Shown: positions 15,407 to 22,846, numbered from the stretch's first letter. The stretch is 49,828 bases of DNA from JAZQQB01 sp045628865 (GCA_045628865.1 JAZQQB010000026.1:1-49828), one strand, 5' to 3'. Program-made: numbers and translations. The notes: generated from the sequence alone by a model not told the origin.

Positions 15407-17221
15407 ATGAAAATACTTTTTGCAACCAGTGAATGTGCACCATTTTCAAAGTCAGGAGGATTGGCAGATGTTGCGTACTCTTTGCCACCAGCGCTGAAAA
15501 AAAGTGGAAATGAGATTGCAGTTATAACGCCACTTTATAAGTGCGTAAAGAACAAATATTTTAAGAAGCTAAAATTGGTTTTAAGTAAGGAAATTGCAGT
15601 TGGAGATCATGTCAAATATTGTGGACTATATAAGGGTGTCTTTAATGGAGTAGCTACCTGGTTTGTAGACAATGAAGAATTGTTTGATCGTGATAGACTT
15701 TATGGATATGATGATGATGCTTTTCGATTTGCTTTTTTCTCAAGAGCAATCATTGAGTTGTTACAGGATCTTGATTTTATGCCAGATATCATCCATTGTA
15801 ATGACTGGGAAACAGCATTGGTTATTGTATATTTGAAAAATGATCAAAGCTGGAAGACTTATGTACAGGGTATCAAGACGGTATATACAATCCATAATAT
15901 TGCCTACCAGGGACAGTTCGGAGCGGTAGAACTTGAGAAGACCTTTGGACTTCCAGGTGGATGGTATGAGGGTGGACTTGGATTTGAATATGAGGGCAGA
16001 CATGATATCAACCTGATGAAGGGTGCTATGCTTATGGCAGATGCGGTATCCACTGTTTCGCCTACATATGCCAGGGAATTACATCTTCCAAAGTATGGTA
16101 TGGGCCTGCAGGGGGTAGCGGATCTTGTTGGTAATAAGATGTATGGAATCTTAAATGGAATCGACATGGAGCTTTATGATCCGAAAACAGATAAACGTAT
16201 TGTAGCCAATTTTGATGTGAACAATATGCAGGGAAAAAAGGATTGTAAAGCATATATTCAGTCTCTTTTTGGACTTAGAGTTGATCCAAAAGCACCGGTG
16301 TTGTCTTCTGTTGCACGATTAAATGAGCAAAAGGGTATTGAACTGATCAAGCAGGTTCTTCCTGGCATCATGGATCTTGGCGCACAGCTGATTGTCTTTG
16401 GACAGGGTGAAAAGGAGTACGTGGATTACTTTAACTGGGCAAAAGAAAGATGGCCAGGTCAGCTTGGTTTTTCTTCAGATTATACAGAGGATGTGGCTGC
16501 TCAGATTTTTGCCGGAGCAGACTTTTATCTGATGCCATCAAGGTTTGAACCATGTGGTCTATCACAGATGATGGCTATGCGTTATGGAACTGTTCCTGTG
16601 GTACATGCGACAGGCGGTTTAAAGGATTCCATCAGAGGTTATCGTGAATTTGATGGTATCGGTGATGGCTTCACCTTTAGCAACTATGATGGACGTGCAT
16701 TGTATCAGGCCATACTTTTTGCATTAAAGATCTATTTTGGAGATGAAGAAACATTCAAAACCATCATTCAGCGCTGCATGACAAAGGATCTTTCTTGGGA
16801 TAAGAGTGCTGATCAGTATAATAGAATGTATTCTGATGTTTCAGACGGTGGAAATGGAGAATTTCTTTCCTTTGATGATGCATTTGCAAAATTGAAGAAG
16901 GAATACCAAAAGCATGATAAACATATCAGAAAAAATTTGGAGCATGCGGAATTCAGAGGTGAAGATTATCAGCTGACGGTTCAGATGCATATCAAGGGAC
17001 GTGGAGAGGGCGTCTTCTATATTCAATTTTTGTCAGATAAGGTAATTATTGAACCATATTCCTATGCAGGAGCTGATGTGAGAGTATCAACAAGTTTTGA
17101 TAATCTTTGGAGTATGATTACTGGAAAAGTGCCTGCTCGTAAGCTTTATATGAATGGACAGCTTAAGATCAGAGGAAATTTAACGAAGATTGTGGATTTG
17201 AAGATCCTTTTGGGAGAATAG
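15407..17221 (+). CDS. glgA: Glycogen synthase with C-terminal SCP2-like domain
   Basis: GlgA adds glucose from ADP-glucose to the growing alpha-1,4-glucan. Residues 1-480 form a complete GT5 enzyme: KILFATSECAPFSKSGGLADV with the KxGGL nucleotide-sugar motif, IIHCNDWETALV, TIHNIAYQG, GILNGIDMELYDP, SSVARLNEQKG, and MPSRFEPCGLSQMMAMRYGT with the catalytic Glu. Typical GlgA proteins are about 480 residues; this one has 604. After a charged helical linker (about 495-515), the last 90 residues (VQMHIKGRGEGVFYIQFLSD through GQLKIRGNLTKIVDL) resemble an SCP2 sterol-carrier/lipid-binding fold. The start at 15407 follows GAGGGGG. It is monocistronic between terminators. Confidence 0.93.
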   Translation: MKILFATSECAPFSKSGGLADVAYSLPPALKKSGNEIAVITPLYKCVKNKYFKKLKLVLSKEIAVGDHVKYCGLYKGVFNGVATWFVDNEELFDRDRLYGYDDDAFRFAFFSRAIIELLQDLDFMPDIIHCNDWETALVIVYLKNDQSWKTYVQGIKTVYTIHNIAYQGQFGAVELEKTFGLPGGWYEGGLGFEYEGRHDINLMKGAMLMADAVSTVSPTYARELHLPKYGMGLQGVADLVGNKMYGILNGIDMELYDPKTDKRIVANFDVNNMQGKKDCKAYIQSLFGLRVDPKAPVLSSVARLNEQKGIELIKQVLPGIMDLGAQLIVFGQGEKEYVDYFNWAKERWPGQLGFSSDYTEDVAAQIFAGADFYLMPSRFEPCGLSQMMAMRYGTVPVVHATGGLKDSIRGYREFDGIGDGFTFSNYDGRALYQAILFALKIYFGDEETFKTIIQRCMTKDLSWDKSADQYNRMYSDVSDGGNGEFLSFDDAFAKLKKEYQKHDKHIRKNLEHAEFRGEDYQLTVQMHIKGRGEGVFYIQFLSDKVIIEPYSYAGADVRVSTSFDNLWSMITGKVPARKLYMNGQLKIRGNLTKIVDLKILLGE

Positions 17222-17232
17222 AGTGGAATGAG

Positions 17233-17264
17233 AGTGGGAAGCGAAAGCTTCCCACTTTATTTTT
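17233..17264 (+). terminator. Rho-independent terminator of glgA
   Basis: AGTGGGAAGC-GAAA-GCTTCCCACT is a perfect 10-bp stem with a GNRA-type tetraloop, followed by TTATTTTT. Confidence 0.92.
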
Positions 17265-17386
17265 CAAAAGGAAAGTTCCCCGAACTTACCTTTTGAAAAA
17301 AAGCCCATTCGGGGGATGCGCACGCTTTGGCAGAGGAAGATGTCGCTAATGCGACGCCAAAGCTATGCTGGTATCGCAAGCGATAC
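17263..17386. repeat. Multi-stem palindromic intergenic element
   Basis: Three structures occur in a row. TTCAAAAGG/A/AAGTTC-CCC and its complement (17263-17297) form a 15-bp stem with one A:A mismatch. GCTTTGGC (17324-17331) pairs with GCCAAAGC (17356-17363) around an inner GTCGC-TAAT-GCGAC. GTATCGC-AA-GCGATAC is at 17371-17386. The style (perfect stems, loops of 2-4 nt) matches the elements near 279, 1667, 2530 and 6470. No coding function is apparent. Confidence 0.6.
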
Positions 17387-17458
17387 GCTTTTTTAGTAAA
17401 AGACTGCAAACGATATCATCTTTTCATGAATGAGTGAGTGTTTGTTGTTTGTTACAAT

Positions 17459-17487
17459 AACGATATAATATGTTGGATTATATCGTT
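17459..17487 (+). promoter_or_regulatory. Inverted repeat over a probable -10 element
   Basis: AACGATATAAT (17459-17469) and its exact complement (17477-17487) flank a 7-nt spacer. The left arm contains TATAAT with a TTGTTG 16 bp upstream, so it looks like a promoter whose -10 lies in an operator-like repeat. It would drive the small reading frame at 17530 and perhaps the genes after it. Confidence 0.45.
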
Positions 17488-17529
17488 TATAATGATATGA
17501 TTAGTTATGAGAATTGTAGGGATGTGCAG

Positions 17530-17667
17530 ATGGGATTGTCAGCAAAACCGACATATATTCCACAAAAAAATCTCGTGGCGATTTTGAAGCACACCACCAG
17601 AAATGTTTTGTTAACTGATTTTGGAAATGATAAAGATAACGTTTTTACAAAACTTAATGGGAAGTAA
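17530..17667 (+). CDS. Possible small protein of unknown function
   Basis: The 45-residue frame begins MGLSAKPTYIPQKNLVAILK and contains VLLTDFGNDKDNVF. A GTAGGG about 10 nt before this ATG is a moderate ribosome binding site. An in-frame ATG at 17470 lies inside the inverted repeat, right after the likely -10, and is not credible as a start. No motif is recognised. It may be a real small protein or chance; the rest of the gap to 17896 contains a weak ATGCC/GGCAT hairpin at 17766-17780 and nothing else I can support. Confidence 0.3.
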   Translation: MGLSAKPTYIPQKNLVAILKHTTRNVLLTDFGNDKDNVFTKLNGK

Positions 17668-17859
17668 GGAATGGCTAATAACAGTCATTTTTTATGATTA
17701 CAAAACAACTGTTTTTTATGGAAACCTGATAATATATAAAATGTTTGCGTTAACAGAGCATTTACATGCCTGATCGGCATTTAAAAAGACGGAATCTTTT
17801 ATACGGGCATATTGGATAATACAGGTAAAAATGGTATGATTGAAGCGTGTATGCGGAGT

Positions 17860-17881
17860 GTTGTATCTGACATGATACAAC
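17860..17881 (+). promoter_or_regulatory. Hairpin in the leader of the CxxC protein gene
   Basis: GTTGTATC-TGACAT-GATACAAC is a perfect 8-bp stem with a 6-nt loop ending 15 bp before the start codon at 17897, just ahead of the ribosome binding site AAAAGGTG. It could be an operator or influence translation. Confidence 0.4.
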
Positions 17882-17896
17882 GAAAAAGGTGAATGA

Positions 17897-18232
17897 ATGA
17901 CGAAACGAACAAAACAGCTAAAAGCAAAGGAGCAAAAAAGAAAATGGTCACAAATTGGTATGTTTTCCGATGATAGAAGCTGTCCATTTTGTGAAAATAC
18001 GAATATCATTCAAATTTATGTCCATGATGCATGGGCGTGTATTGATTGTGATGAGTGGCTAGAGGAGGCTTGTGATGATCCAAAGTGTCCATATTGTGTA
18101 AATCGCCCAGAAACTCCTTATGAGGTGTTTTGGAATACTGATTTTCAGACAGGGGCGGGTGAACGTAAAATGTGGCGCAGAAAGAATTATGCGCACAAGA
18201 TGAAAAAGAAGTTTTCCAGGGATAATAAATAA
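17897..18232 (+). CDS. Small zinc-ribbon-like protein of unknown function
   Basis: The 111-residue product is basic at both ends and carries three Cys pairs in a row: SCPFCENTN (CxxC), ACIDCDEW (CxxC) and DPKCPYCVNR (CxxC), between about residues 29 and 74. This spacing suggests one or two zinc ribbons. The basic C-terminus MWRRKNYAHKMKKKFSRDNK could bind nucleic acid. There is no signal peptide or membrane segment. The ribosome binding site AAAAGGTG precedes the ATG. It is followed 25 bp later by a short-chain dehydrogenase gene. I do not recognise a named family. Confidence 0.7.
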   Translation: MTKRTKQLKAKEQKRKWSQIGMFSDDRSCPFCENTNIIQIYVHDAWACIDCDEWLEEACDDPKCPYCVNRPETPYEVFWNTDFQTGAGERKMWRRKNYAHKMKKKFSRDNK

Positions 18233-18257
18233 AACAATTCAAATTGGAGATTGTGGC

Positions 18258-18965
18258 ATGAATGATTTTTTAGAAAAAACAGTAGTAGTAACCGGTGGTG
18301 CAAGAGGAATCGGAAAATGCATTAAGGAAGAATTTGAAAAAGAAGGGGCAGAGGTTTATGTGATCGATATCTTAGATGGGGATCATTATGTAGGGGATAT
18401 CAGTCAGAAAGAAACTTTAGAAAAATTTGCGGAATATGTTGTTTCCAAAACTCAACGGATAGATGTTTTGGTCAACAATGCCATTCCTGTTTCCAAAGGC
18501 ATAGAGGAATGCAGCTTTGAAGAATTTCAGTATGCGCTAAATGTTGGTGTTACGGCACCTTTTTATTTAGCAAAGCTTTTTAGTCCGCATTTTGCAAAAG
18601 GAGCTTCCATCATCAATTTATCTTCCTCTAGAGATCGCATGAGTCAGCCGCAGACAGAAAGCTATACGGCAGCTAAGGGCGGGATTGCAGCACTTACCCA
18701 TGCTCTTTCGGTAAGCCTTGCTGGTAAAGTAAGAGTGAATTCCATTTCTCCAGGCTGGATCGACACAGCGTATACGGTTTATGAGGGTCCGGATGCATAT
18801 CAACAGCCAGCTGGAAGAGTTGGTAATCCAAAGGATATTGCCAACATGGTTTTATATCTAGCATCCGATAAGGCAGGATTTATTACAGGCGAAAATATAT
18901 GTATAGACGGTGGTATGACCCGCCAGATGATCTATCATGGAGAACATGGATGGAACCTTAAATAG
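18258..18965 (+). CDS. Short-chain dehydrogenase/reductase (SDR)
   Basis: This 235-residue cytosolic NAD(P)-dependent oxidoreductase has the Rossmann motif VVVTGGARGIGK (TGxxxGIG), an acidic residue after beta-2 (VYVIDILDG) favouring NAD(H), NNA in VLVNNAIPVS, catalytic Ser in INLSSSRD, and YTAAKGG (YxxxK). It also has the C-terminal GENICIDGGMTRQ typical of classical SDRs. It is slightly short because the region after the cofactor fold is compact. The substrate cannot be inferred. GGAG lies ahead of the ATG. The gene sits between the CxxC protein and the CapA-like gene on the same strand. Confidence 0.92.
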   Translation: MNDFLEKTVVVTGGARGIGKCIKEEFEKEGAEVYVIDILDGDHYVGDISQKETLEKFAEYVVSKTQRIDVLVNNAIPVSKGIEECSFEEFQYALNVGVTAPFYLAKLFSPHFAKGASIINLSSSRDRMSQPQTESYTAAKGGIAALTHALSVSLAGKVRVNSISPGWIDTAYTVYEGPDAYQQPAGRVGNPKDIANMVLYLASDKAGFITGENICIDGGMTRQMIYHGEHGWNLK

Positions 18966-18986
18966 TAGGGCTGTCTAAGAATTTGA

Positions 18987-19020
18987 AAATAGCCCGCTCC
19001 GGATTTCATAAGTGAAATGG
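18987..19020 (+). repeat. Copy 1 of a dispersed 21-bp repeat
   Basis: The 21 bases at 18987-19007 (core TAGCCCGCTCCGGATTTC) are identical to 21707-21727. After each copy the sequence ends in GAAATGG or GGAATGG about 6-8 bases later. The TAGCCC can pair with GGGCT at about 18968-18973 and TTTC with GAAA, so a folded leader is possible. Each copy lies directly before a gene start (here the CapA-like gene at 19054). Confidence 0.5.
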
Positions 19021-19053
19021 ACATTATAATATAGAAAGTGAAATGAAGAATAT

Positions 19054-20226
19054 ATGAAAAATGAAACGACACTGATTTTTACAGGTGATATTGGATTTGA
19101 TAAATATATGGATCGTAAATGGGAAGATCCTGAGTTGTTACATAAAAAGGTGCGAGAGTATCTTTTGGATACAGATCATTTGATCATTAATGTGGAGGGA
19201 CCTTTGTCTGAGCAAAAAAAGGTAACCTTATCCAATGGGATGACCAGTTTGTTACATACCATGGATCCCGCATGTACCTCTTTTTTTACAGGAATCAAAG
19301 CAGATGTGTGGAATATCTGCAACAATCACATTATGGATGCTGGCGCAGATGGTATGCGTGATACTTTAGTAGAGGCATCAAAGTGTGGTGTGAAAACTTT
19401 AGGGGCAGGTATGAATATCAAGGAAGCTTCCAAGCCAGTGATATTAGATGAAGCTGGAGGTATTGGTATGATCGGAGTGGGATACCAAAGGGCTTGTCGT
19501 AAAGCGCTAGAGGATACACCTGGATGTCTTAGTTGGAGTGATATGGAGACGATCAAGCAAGCCATTGATGAGGTGAAAAAGACCTGCCGCTGGTGTATCA
19601 TTGTTGCCCATGGCGGAGAGGAATTTACTGCTTTGCCTTCTCCTTATACAAGAGATAGATATTTAGAATATTTGAACATGGGTGCCGATCTTGTGGTGGG
19701 ACATCATCCACATGTACCAATGAATTACGAAACCGTTGAAGGGAAAGTAATTTTTTATTCTTTGGGTAATTTTATTTTTGATACAGATTATCAGCGCTCT
19801 CAGTATCATACGGAGAATGCTCTGTTTTTGAAATTGCATTTTACCAAGGATACTTTTTGCTTTGAACCATATGGAATCCTGATCGATCGAAGTACAGATC
19901 ATATTGTTCCGGATGTGGTTCCACCTATTTTTGTAGATGTACAGAAAGAAGAATATGAGAAATTAGCACCATTGGCAGCGAAAATGTTTATTGAAAATAC
20001 CAAGAGACAACTTCGCTTTTTAAAGCCGGATGTTTTTATGAATGCAACTGAAGAGGATTTTTACAATAATTTCTACGAGCCATTAAGAAGCGGGCGTGTT
20101 CCAGGAGAGGTTTTGGATATGCAGATCATATATCCTTTGTCGTTAGAAGCTTCGATTGGCGCCTGGAAAGAGAGCTCTTTAGAAGTTGTGAAGAAATATA
20201 TGCTAGAGCAGATTGAGGGAAAGTAG
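19054..20226 (+). CDS. CapA-family (PGA_cap) metallophosphoesterase-like protein
   Basis: The 390-residue product matches the CapA family related to poly-gamma-glutamate capsule proteins, with a calcineurin-like metal-binding fold. Motifs in order are TLIFTGDIGFDKYM (GD), LIINVEGPLS (NxE), VWNICNNHIMD (NH), IIVAHGGEEF (HGGxE), VVGHHPHVPM (GHHPH) and FYSLGNFIFD (SLGNF). It lacks a signal peptide or membrane anchor, unlike capsule CapA, so a cytosolic role is likely. CapA-family members are also found with cell-envelope and nucleotide metabolism genes. Capsule genes are absent here. The downstream small gene starts 2 bases after its stop and is likely co-translated. Confidence 0.88.
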   Translation: MKNETTLIFTGDIGFDKYMDRKWEDPELLHKKVREYLLDTDHLIINVEGPLSEQKKVTLSNGMTSLLHTMDPACTSFFTGIKADVWNICNNHIMDAGADGMRDTLVEASKCGVKTLGAGMNIKEASKPVILDEAGGIGMIGVGYQRACRKALEDTPGCLSWSDMETIKQAIDEVKKTCRWCIIVAHGGEEFTALPSPYTRDRYLEYLNMGADLVVGHHPHVPMNYETVEGKVIFYSLGNFIFDTDYQRSQYHTENALFLKLHFTKDTFCFEPYGILIDRSTDHIVPDVVPPIFVDVQKEEYEKLAPLAAKMFIENTKRQLRFLKPDVFMNATEEDFYNNFYEPLRSGRVPGEVLDMQIIYPLSLEASIGAWKESSLEVVKKYMLEQIEGK

Positions 20227-20227
20227 A

Positions 20228-20575
20228 ATGGGTCAGTTAATGGATGATTTGCTGGATGAAGTAAGTGATTTTGTATTTGATGATGATATGCTTTACAGCA
20301 TTTATACCATGGCAGGATCCTATGTCTTCGAAGTGGCACGTAAAAATTATGGTGGAGAGCATTATTGGATACAGGAAGAAGAACAGCCTATTTTGGTTGT
20401 AGGAGAACCAGACTTTTTTGTGAAGATCAAGGCATGGGAAAAGGTTCGAAAAAGAATGAGTCGCAGAGGAATGGAATCGTGCAAGCTATGCAGGGGGATT
20501 CAGATGTGGAAAGAGATTTGTACTTTGTTATTGGAAATTAAGAATAAAAGTACAATTATATTGAGTGCTTTTTAG
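20228..20575 (+). CDS. Small protein of unknown function, 3' end made of the tandem repeat
   Basis: The 115-residue product starts MGQLMDDLLDEVSDFVFDDD, two bases after the CapA stop, with GAGGGAAAG as the ribosome binding site. The first 80 residues are acidic then mixed (SIYTMAGSYVFEVARKNYGG, EEEQPILVVGEPDFFVKIKA) and look like a compact soluble domain. From about residue 97 on, CTLLLEIKNKSTIILSAF is encoded by the first unit of the 62-bp repeat array (20518-20950), so the C-terminus has probably been replaced or extended by the repeat. Function is unknown. Confidence 0.6.
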   Translation: MGQLMDDLLDEVSDFVFDDDMLYSIYTMAGSYVFEVARKNYGGEHYWIQEEEQPILVVGEPDFFVKIKAWEKVRKRMSRRGMESCKLCRGIQMWKEICTLLLEIKNKSTIILSAF

Positions 20576-20950
20576 GGGATTGTACTTTAGAGAAATTAAG
20601 GAAAAAGAAAAGTACAAAGAATATGAAGGTATTTTTTTGTTTGTACTTTAGAAGAGAAAAAAAGATGTGAGAGTACAAAATATTTCTAAGAGTTTTGGTG
20701 AATTGTATTTTAAAGGAAAAAAGCAGAAAGAAAAGTACAAAATAGTTTATGTTGATTTAAGGGGATTGTACTCTAAAGGAAAATAATAGATTAAGGAGTA
20801 CAAAAATACTTTCAAGTATTTAAAGGGGTTGTACTTTGGAGAAGAAAATAAGAAGAAAAAGTACAAGAATACAAAATGAATTTTAAGAAAGTGTATTTAA
20901 AATGAAGAAAGTGTGATAGAAAGTACTGGTAGCTTTTAATATGCCTAGTT
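20518..20950. repeat. Tandem array of seven ~62-bp hairpin units
   Basis: Units begin with TTGTACTTT-like sequence at 20518, 20580, 20641, 20703, 20766, 20829 and about 20890 (spacing 61-63 bp). Each contains, about 30 bases later, the inverse AAAAGTACAA, so each can fold as a hairpin of about 40 nt, followed by a variable AT-rich tract ending GGGG or GGTGA. The loop is purine-rich (GAGAAAATAAGAA-like). The first unit lies in the 3' end of the gene at 20228-20575 and the last is degenerate. The remainder to 21098 has no gene. It is not a CRISPR array: units differ at many positions and there are no unique spacers. Confidence 0.85.
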
Positions 20951-21098
20951 CAGTAGTGCCTAGATCAATAGTTCTTTACATGGAAGTTTAAAAGCCCTAC
21001 TTGCCTCTATGGAATTAGAATCATGATCGGTCAGTTGTTATCCTTTGTGGCTGTTTTGATTTATTATAGAAGATCATGTAAATAAAAAGGATGTATTT

Positions 21099-21545
21099 AT
21101 GAAAATTCTAGTAGATGCGGATGCATGTCCAGTGGTAAGAATAGTGGAAAAGATTGCAGAAAAATATGATATTCCCTGTATGTTGTTATGCGATACCAAC
21201 CATGTTCTTTTTTCGGAGTATTCCAAAGTAAAGGTCATTGGTTCTGGTGCGGATGCAGTTGATTTTGCATTGATCAATTTGTGTAAAGAGAATGATGTTG
21301 TGGTCACACAGGATTATGGTGTAGCGGCTATGGCACTTTCTAAAAAGGCATTAGCCATACATCAAAATGGAAAAAAGTATACCAATGACAATATTGATCA
21401 GATGCTGATGGAGCGTCATATGGCCAAAAAAGCCAGAATGGGAAAAGGAAAACATCACTTAAAAGGTCCTTCTAAGAGGACTGAGGAGGATGACAAAAGG
21501 TTTGAGGAAGCCTTTGAAAGATTGATACAGGAGTTTATGTTATGA
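21099..21545 (+). CDS. YaiI/YqxD family protein (UPF0178, DUF188)
   Basis: The 148-residue protein has the family start KILVDADACPVVRIVEKIA, then LLCDTNHV, VKVIGSGADAVDFALINL, VVVTQDYGVAAMALSKKA and HQNGKKYTNDNIDQML, followed by a basic linker KKARMGKGKHHLKGPSKR. The fold is PIN-like with conserved Asp residues, so a nuclease or nucleotide-related activity is suspected in the family, but no function is established that I can state firmly. The ATG has an AAGGATG site. The last codons overlap (ATGTTATGA) with a following degraded reading frame. Confidence 0.92.
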   Translation: MKILVDADACPVVRIVEKIAEKYDIPCMLLCDTNHVLFSEYSKVKVIGSGADAVDFALINLCKENDVVVTQDYGVAAMALSKKALAIHQNGKKYTNDNIDQMLMERHMAKKARMGKGKHHLKGPSKRTEEDDKRFEEAFERLIQEFML

Positions 21546-21682
21546 ATTATGAATAGGTTGTTTTGGATATCAAAAATAATCAGTGGAACGTATATGGGGT
21601 GGAGGTTTACAAGAATGGAAAGCAGCTGCACAGCTATGGGGATACCCGTGAGGGTATCTATGATATCTATTATTTTAGATGA
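21542..21682 (+). pseudogene. Remnant of a serine hydrolase (beta-lactamase family) gene
   Basis: The frame begins at an ATG overlapping the stop of the YaiI/YqxD gene, has a TAG at codon 5, and then reads NVYGVEVYKNGKQLHSYGDT and REGIYDIYYF before a stop at 21680. This pattern resembles the first 45 or so residues of beta-lactamase-related serine hydrolases, just ahead of the SxxK motif (usually reading IYS-TK). The catalytic part is missing. A stop at codon 5 plus truncation suggests decay. The intact homologous-type hydrolase at 46031 is not obviously its parent. Confidence is moderate because the match rests on a short pattern. Confidence 0.45.
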
Positions 21683-21706
21683 TCAGTAATCATAAGGAAA
21701 AAAAGC

Positions 21707-21740
21707 AAATAGCCCGCTCCGGATTTCGCAGGGCGGAATG
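21707..21740 (+). repeat. Copy 2 of a dispersed 21-bp repeat
   Basis: 21707-21727 is identical to 18987-19007. Copy 2 runs to the ATG used by the first chromate transporter gene (21738), so the GGGCGGA at its end may act as that gene's ribosome binding site. Confidence 0.5.
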
Positions 21741-22304
21741 GAGATTAGTGTGATAAAAGATAACAAAGTAATTCAGTTATTTACAACATTTTTAAAAATT
21801 GGAATTTTCACCTTCGGGGGAGGATATGCCATGATTCCTTTAATCCAAAGGGAAGTGGTGGATCAAAAGGGGTGGCTTACCGACCATGATATTTCAGATG
21901 TGATTGCTATCGCAGAAACTACGCCTGGCCCCATTGCTATTAACGCGGCGACTTTCGTGGGTTACAAAATAAAAGGGGTAAAAGGTGCCATTGCAGCAAC
22001 TTTTGGAGTGGTACTTCCATCCTTTGTGATCCTTTTTCTGATTGCGATGGCATTTCAAAAGTATATAGATCAAAAAATCGTTCAAAAGGCATTCTGGGGA
22101 ATCAGAATTGCAGTGATTGCTTTGATGCTTAAAGCCTTTACTGCCATGTTAAAGCAATGTCCTAAGAATGCGGTATCCTACGGGATTGCAGTTGTAGTAC
22201 TGATTTTGGTTGGAGTGATGAAATTAAGTGCGTTGCTGATCATATTTGGTGTGATCTTAGTGGGAATCGTATATGGTCAAGTAAAGGCGGGTAAGAAAAA
22301 ATGA
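21738..22304 (+). CDS. chrA: Chromate transporter half-protein, first subunit
   Basis: This 188-residue membrane protein belongs to the short-chain CHR family, in which two half-size proteins together form the transporter. It shows the repeat signature FLKIGIFTFGGGYAMIPLIQREVV, WLTDHDISDVIAIAETTPGPIAINAATFVG, and then four or five hydrophobic helices. CHR proteins export chromate or related oxyanions in characterised bacteria; the physiological substrate in gut anaerobes is unproven. The ATG at 21738 lies at the end of the dispersed repeat; a GTG at 21750 (GGAG in front) is an alternative. The second half overlaps it by 4 bases, so translation is coupled. Confidence 0.88.
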   Translation: MEISVIKDNKVIQLFTTFLKIGIFTFGGGYAMIPLIQREVVDQKGWLTDHDISDVIAIAETTPGPIAINAATFVGYKIKGVKGAIAATFGVVLPSFVILFLIAMAFQKYIDQKIVQKAFWGIRIAVIALMLKAFTAMLKQCPKNAVSYGIAVVVLILVGVMKLSALLIIFGVILVGIVYGQVKAGKKK

Positions 22305-22843
22305 TTTATTGGGAGCTTTTTATTACATTTTTAGAGATTGGCGCTTTTACTTTTGGGGGCGGATATGCCATGCTTCCACTGATCCAACAGGAGGTGGTAA
22401 AGCATGGCTGGATGAGTCAAGAGGAACTGATTGATTTTATTGCCATCAGCGAAAGTACACCTGGACCATTTGCGGTAAATGCCTCAACTTTTGTAGGCAC
22501 ACGTACAGCAGGAATTCTAGGGGCAGTATGTGCCACACTTGGGATTGTACTGCCATCTTTTGTTATCATTTTACTCATTGCAAAAATTTTTGATCAGTTT
22601 CAAAAAAGTACTGTAGTTGGTGGAGCTATGATCGGATTAAAGGGCATGGTGGTTGGCATGATCGCATCAGCTATTATTACCACGGGAATCTCCGTTTTTA
22701 CCCCAATGATAAAAGGAGAGGATGTCAAAGAAATCATACTGGCACTGGTTTTGCTGTCAGGGGTTTTGTTTGGATTAAAGAAAAAGGTGCAGCCAATTCT
22801 TTTGATCCTTTTAGCTGCTTTGTTTGGTATTGTTTTGAAATAA
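22301..22843 (+). CDS. chrA: Chromate transporter half-protein, second subunit
   Basis: This 180-residue protein is the partner of the preceding half-transporter, with the same signature: FLEIGAFTFGGGYAMLPLIQ, SQEELIDFIAISESTPGPFAVNASTFVG, then ILGAVCATLGIVLPSFVIIL and further helices. The ATG overlaps the upstream stop (ATGA), a strong sign of translational coupling and of a heterodimer. The pair is likely to sit in the membrane with opposite topologies, as proposed for paired CHR proteins. A bidirectional terminator follows. Confidence 0.88.
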   Translation: MIYWELFITFLEIGAFTFGGGYAMLPLIQQEVVKHGWMSQEELIDFIAISESTPGPFAVNASTFVGTRTAGILGAVCATLGIVLPSFVIILLIAKIFDQFQKSTVVGGAMIGLKGMVVGMIASAIITTGISVFTPMIKGEDVKEIILALVLLSGVLFGLKKKVQPILLILLAALFGIVLK

Positions 22844-22846
22844 AAA

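Noticed and set aside
14982..15488. 168-codon minus-strand frame
   Set aside because: It overlaps the end of the binding-protein gene, a terminator and the start of glgA on the other strand; composition is not protein-like.
20518..20950. Possible CRISPR array (regular ~62-bp spacing)
   Set aside because: The conserved parts are imperfect palindrome arms, the intervening sequence is related between units rather than unique, and no cas gene is nearby.
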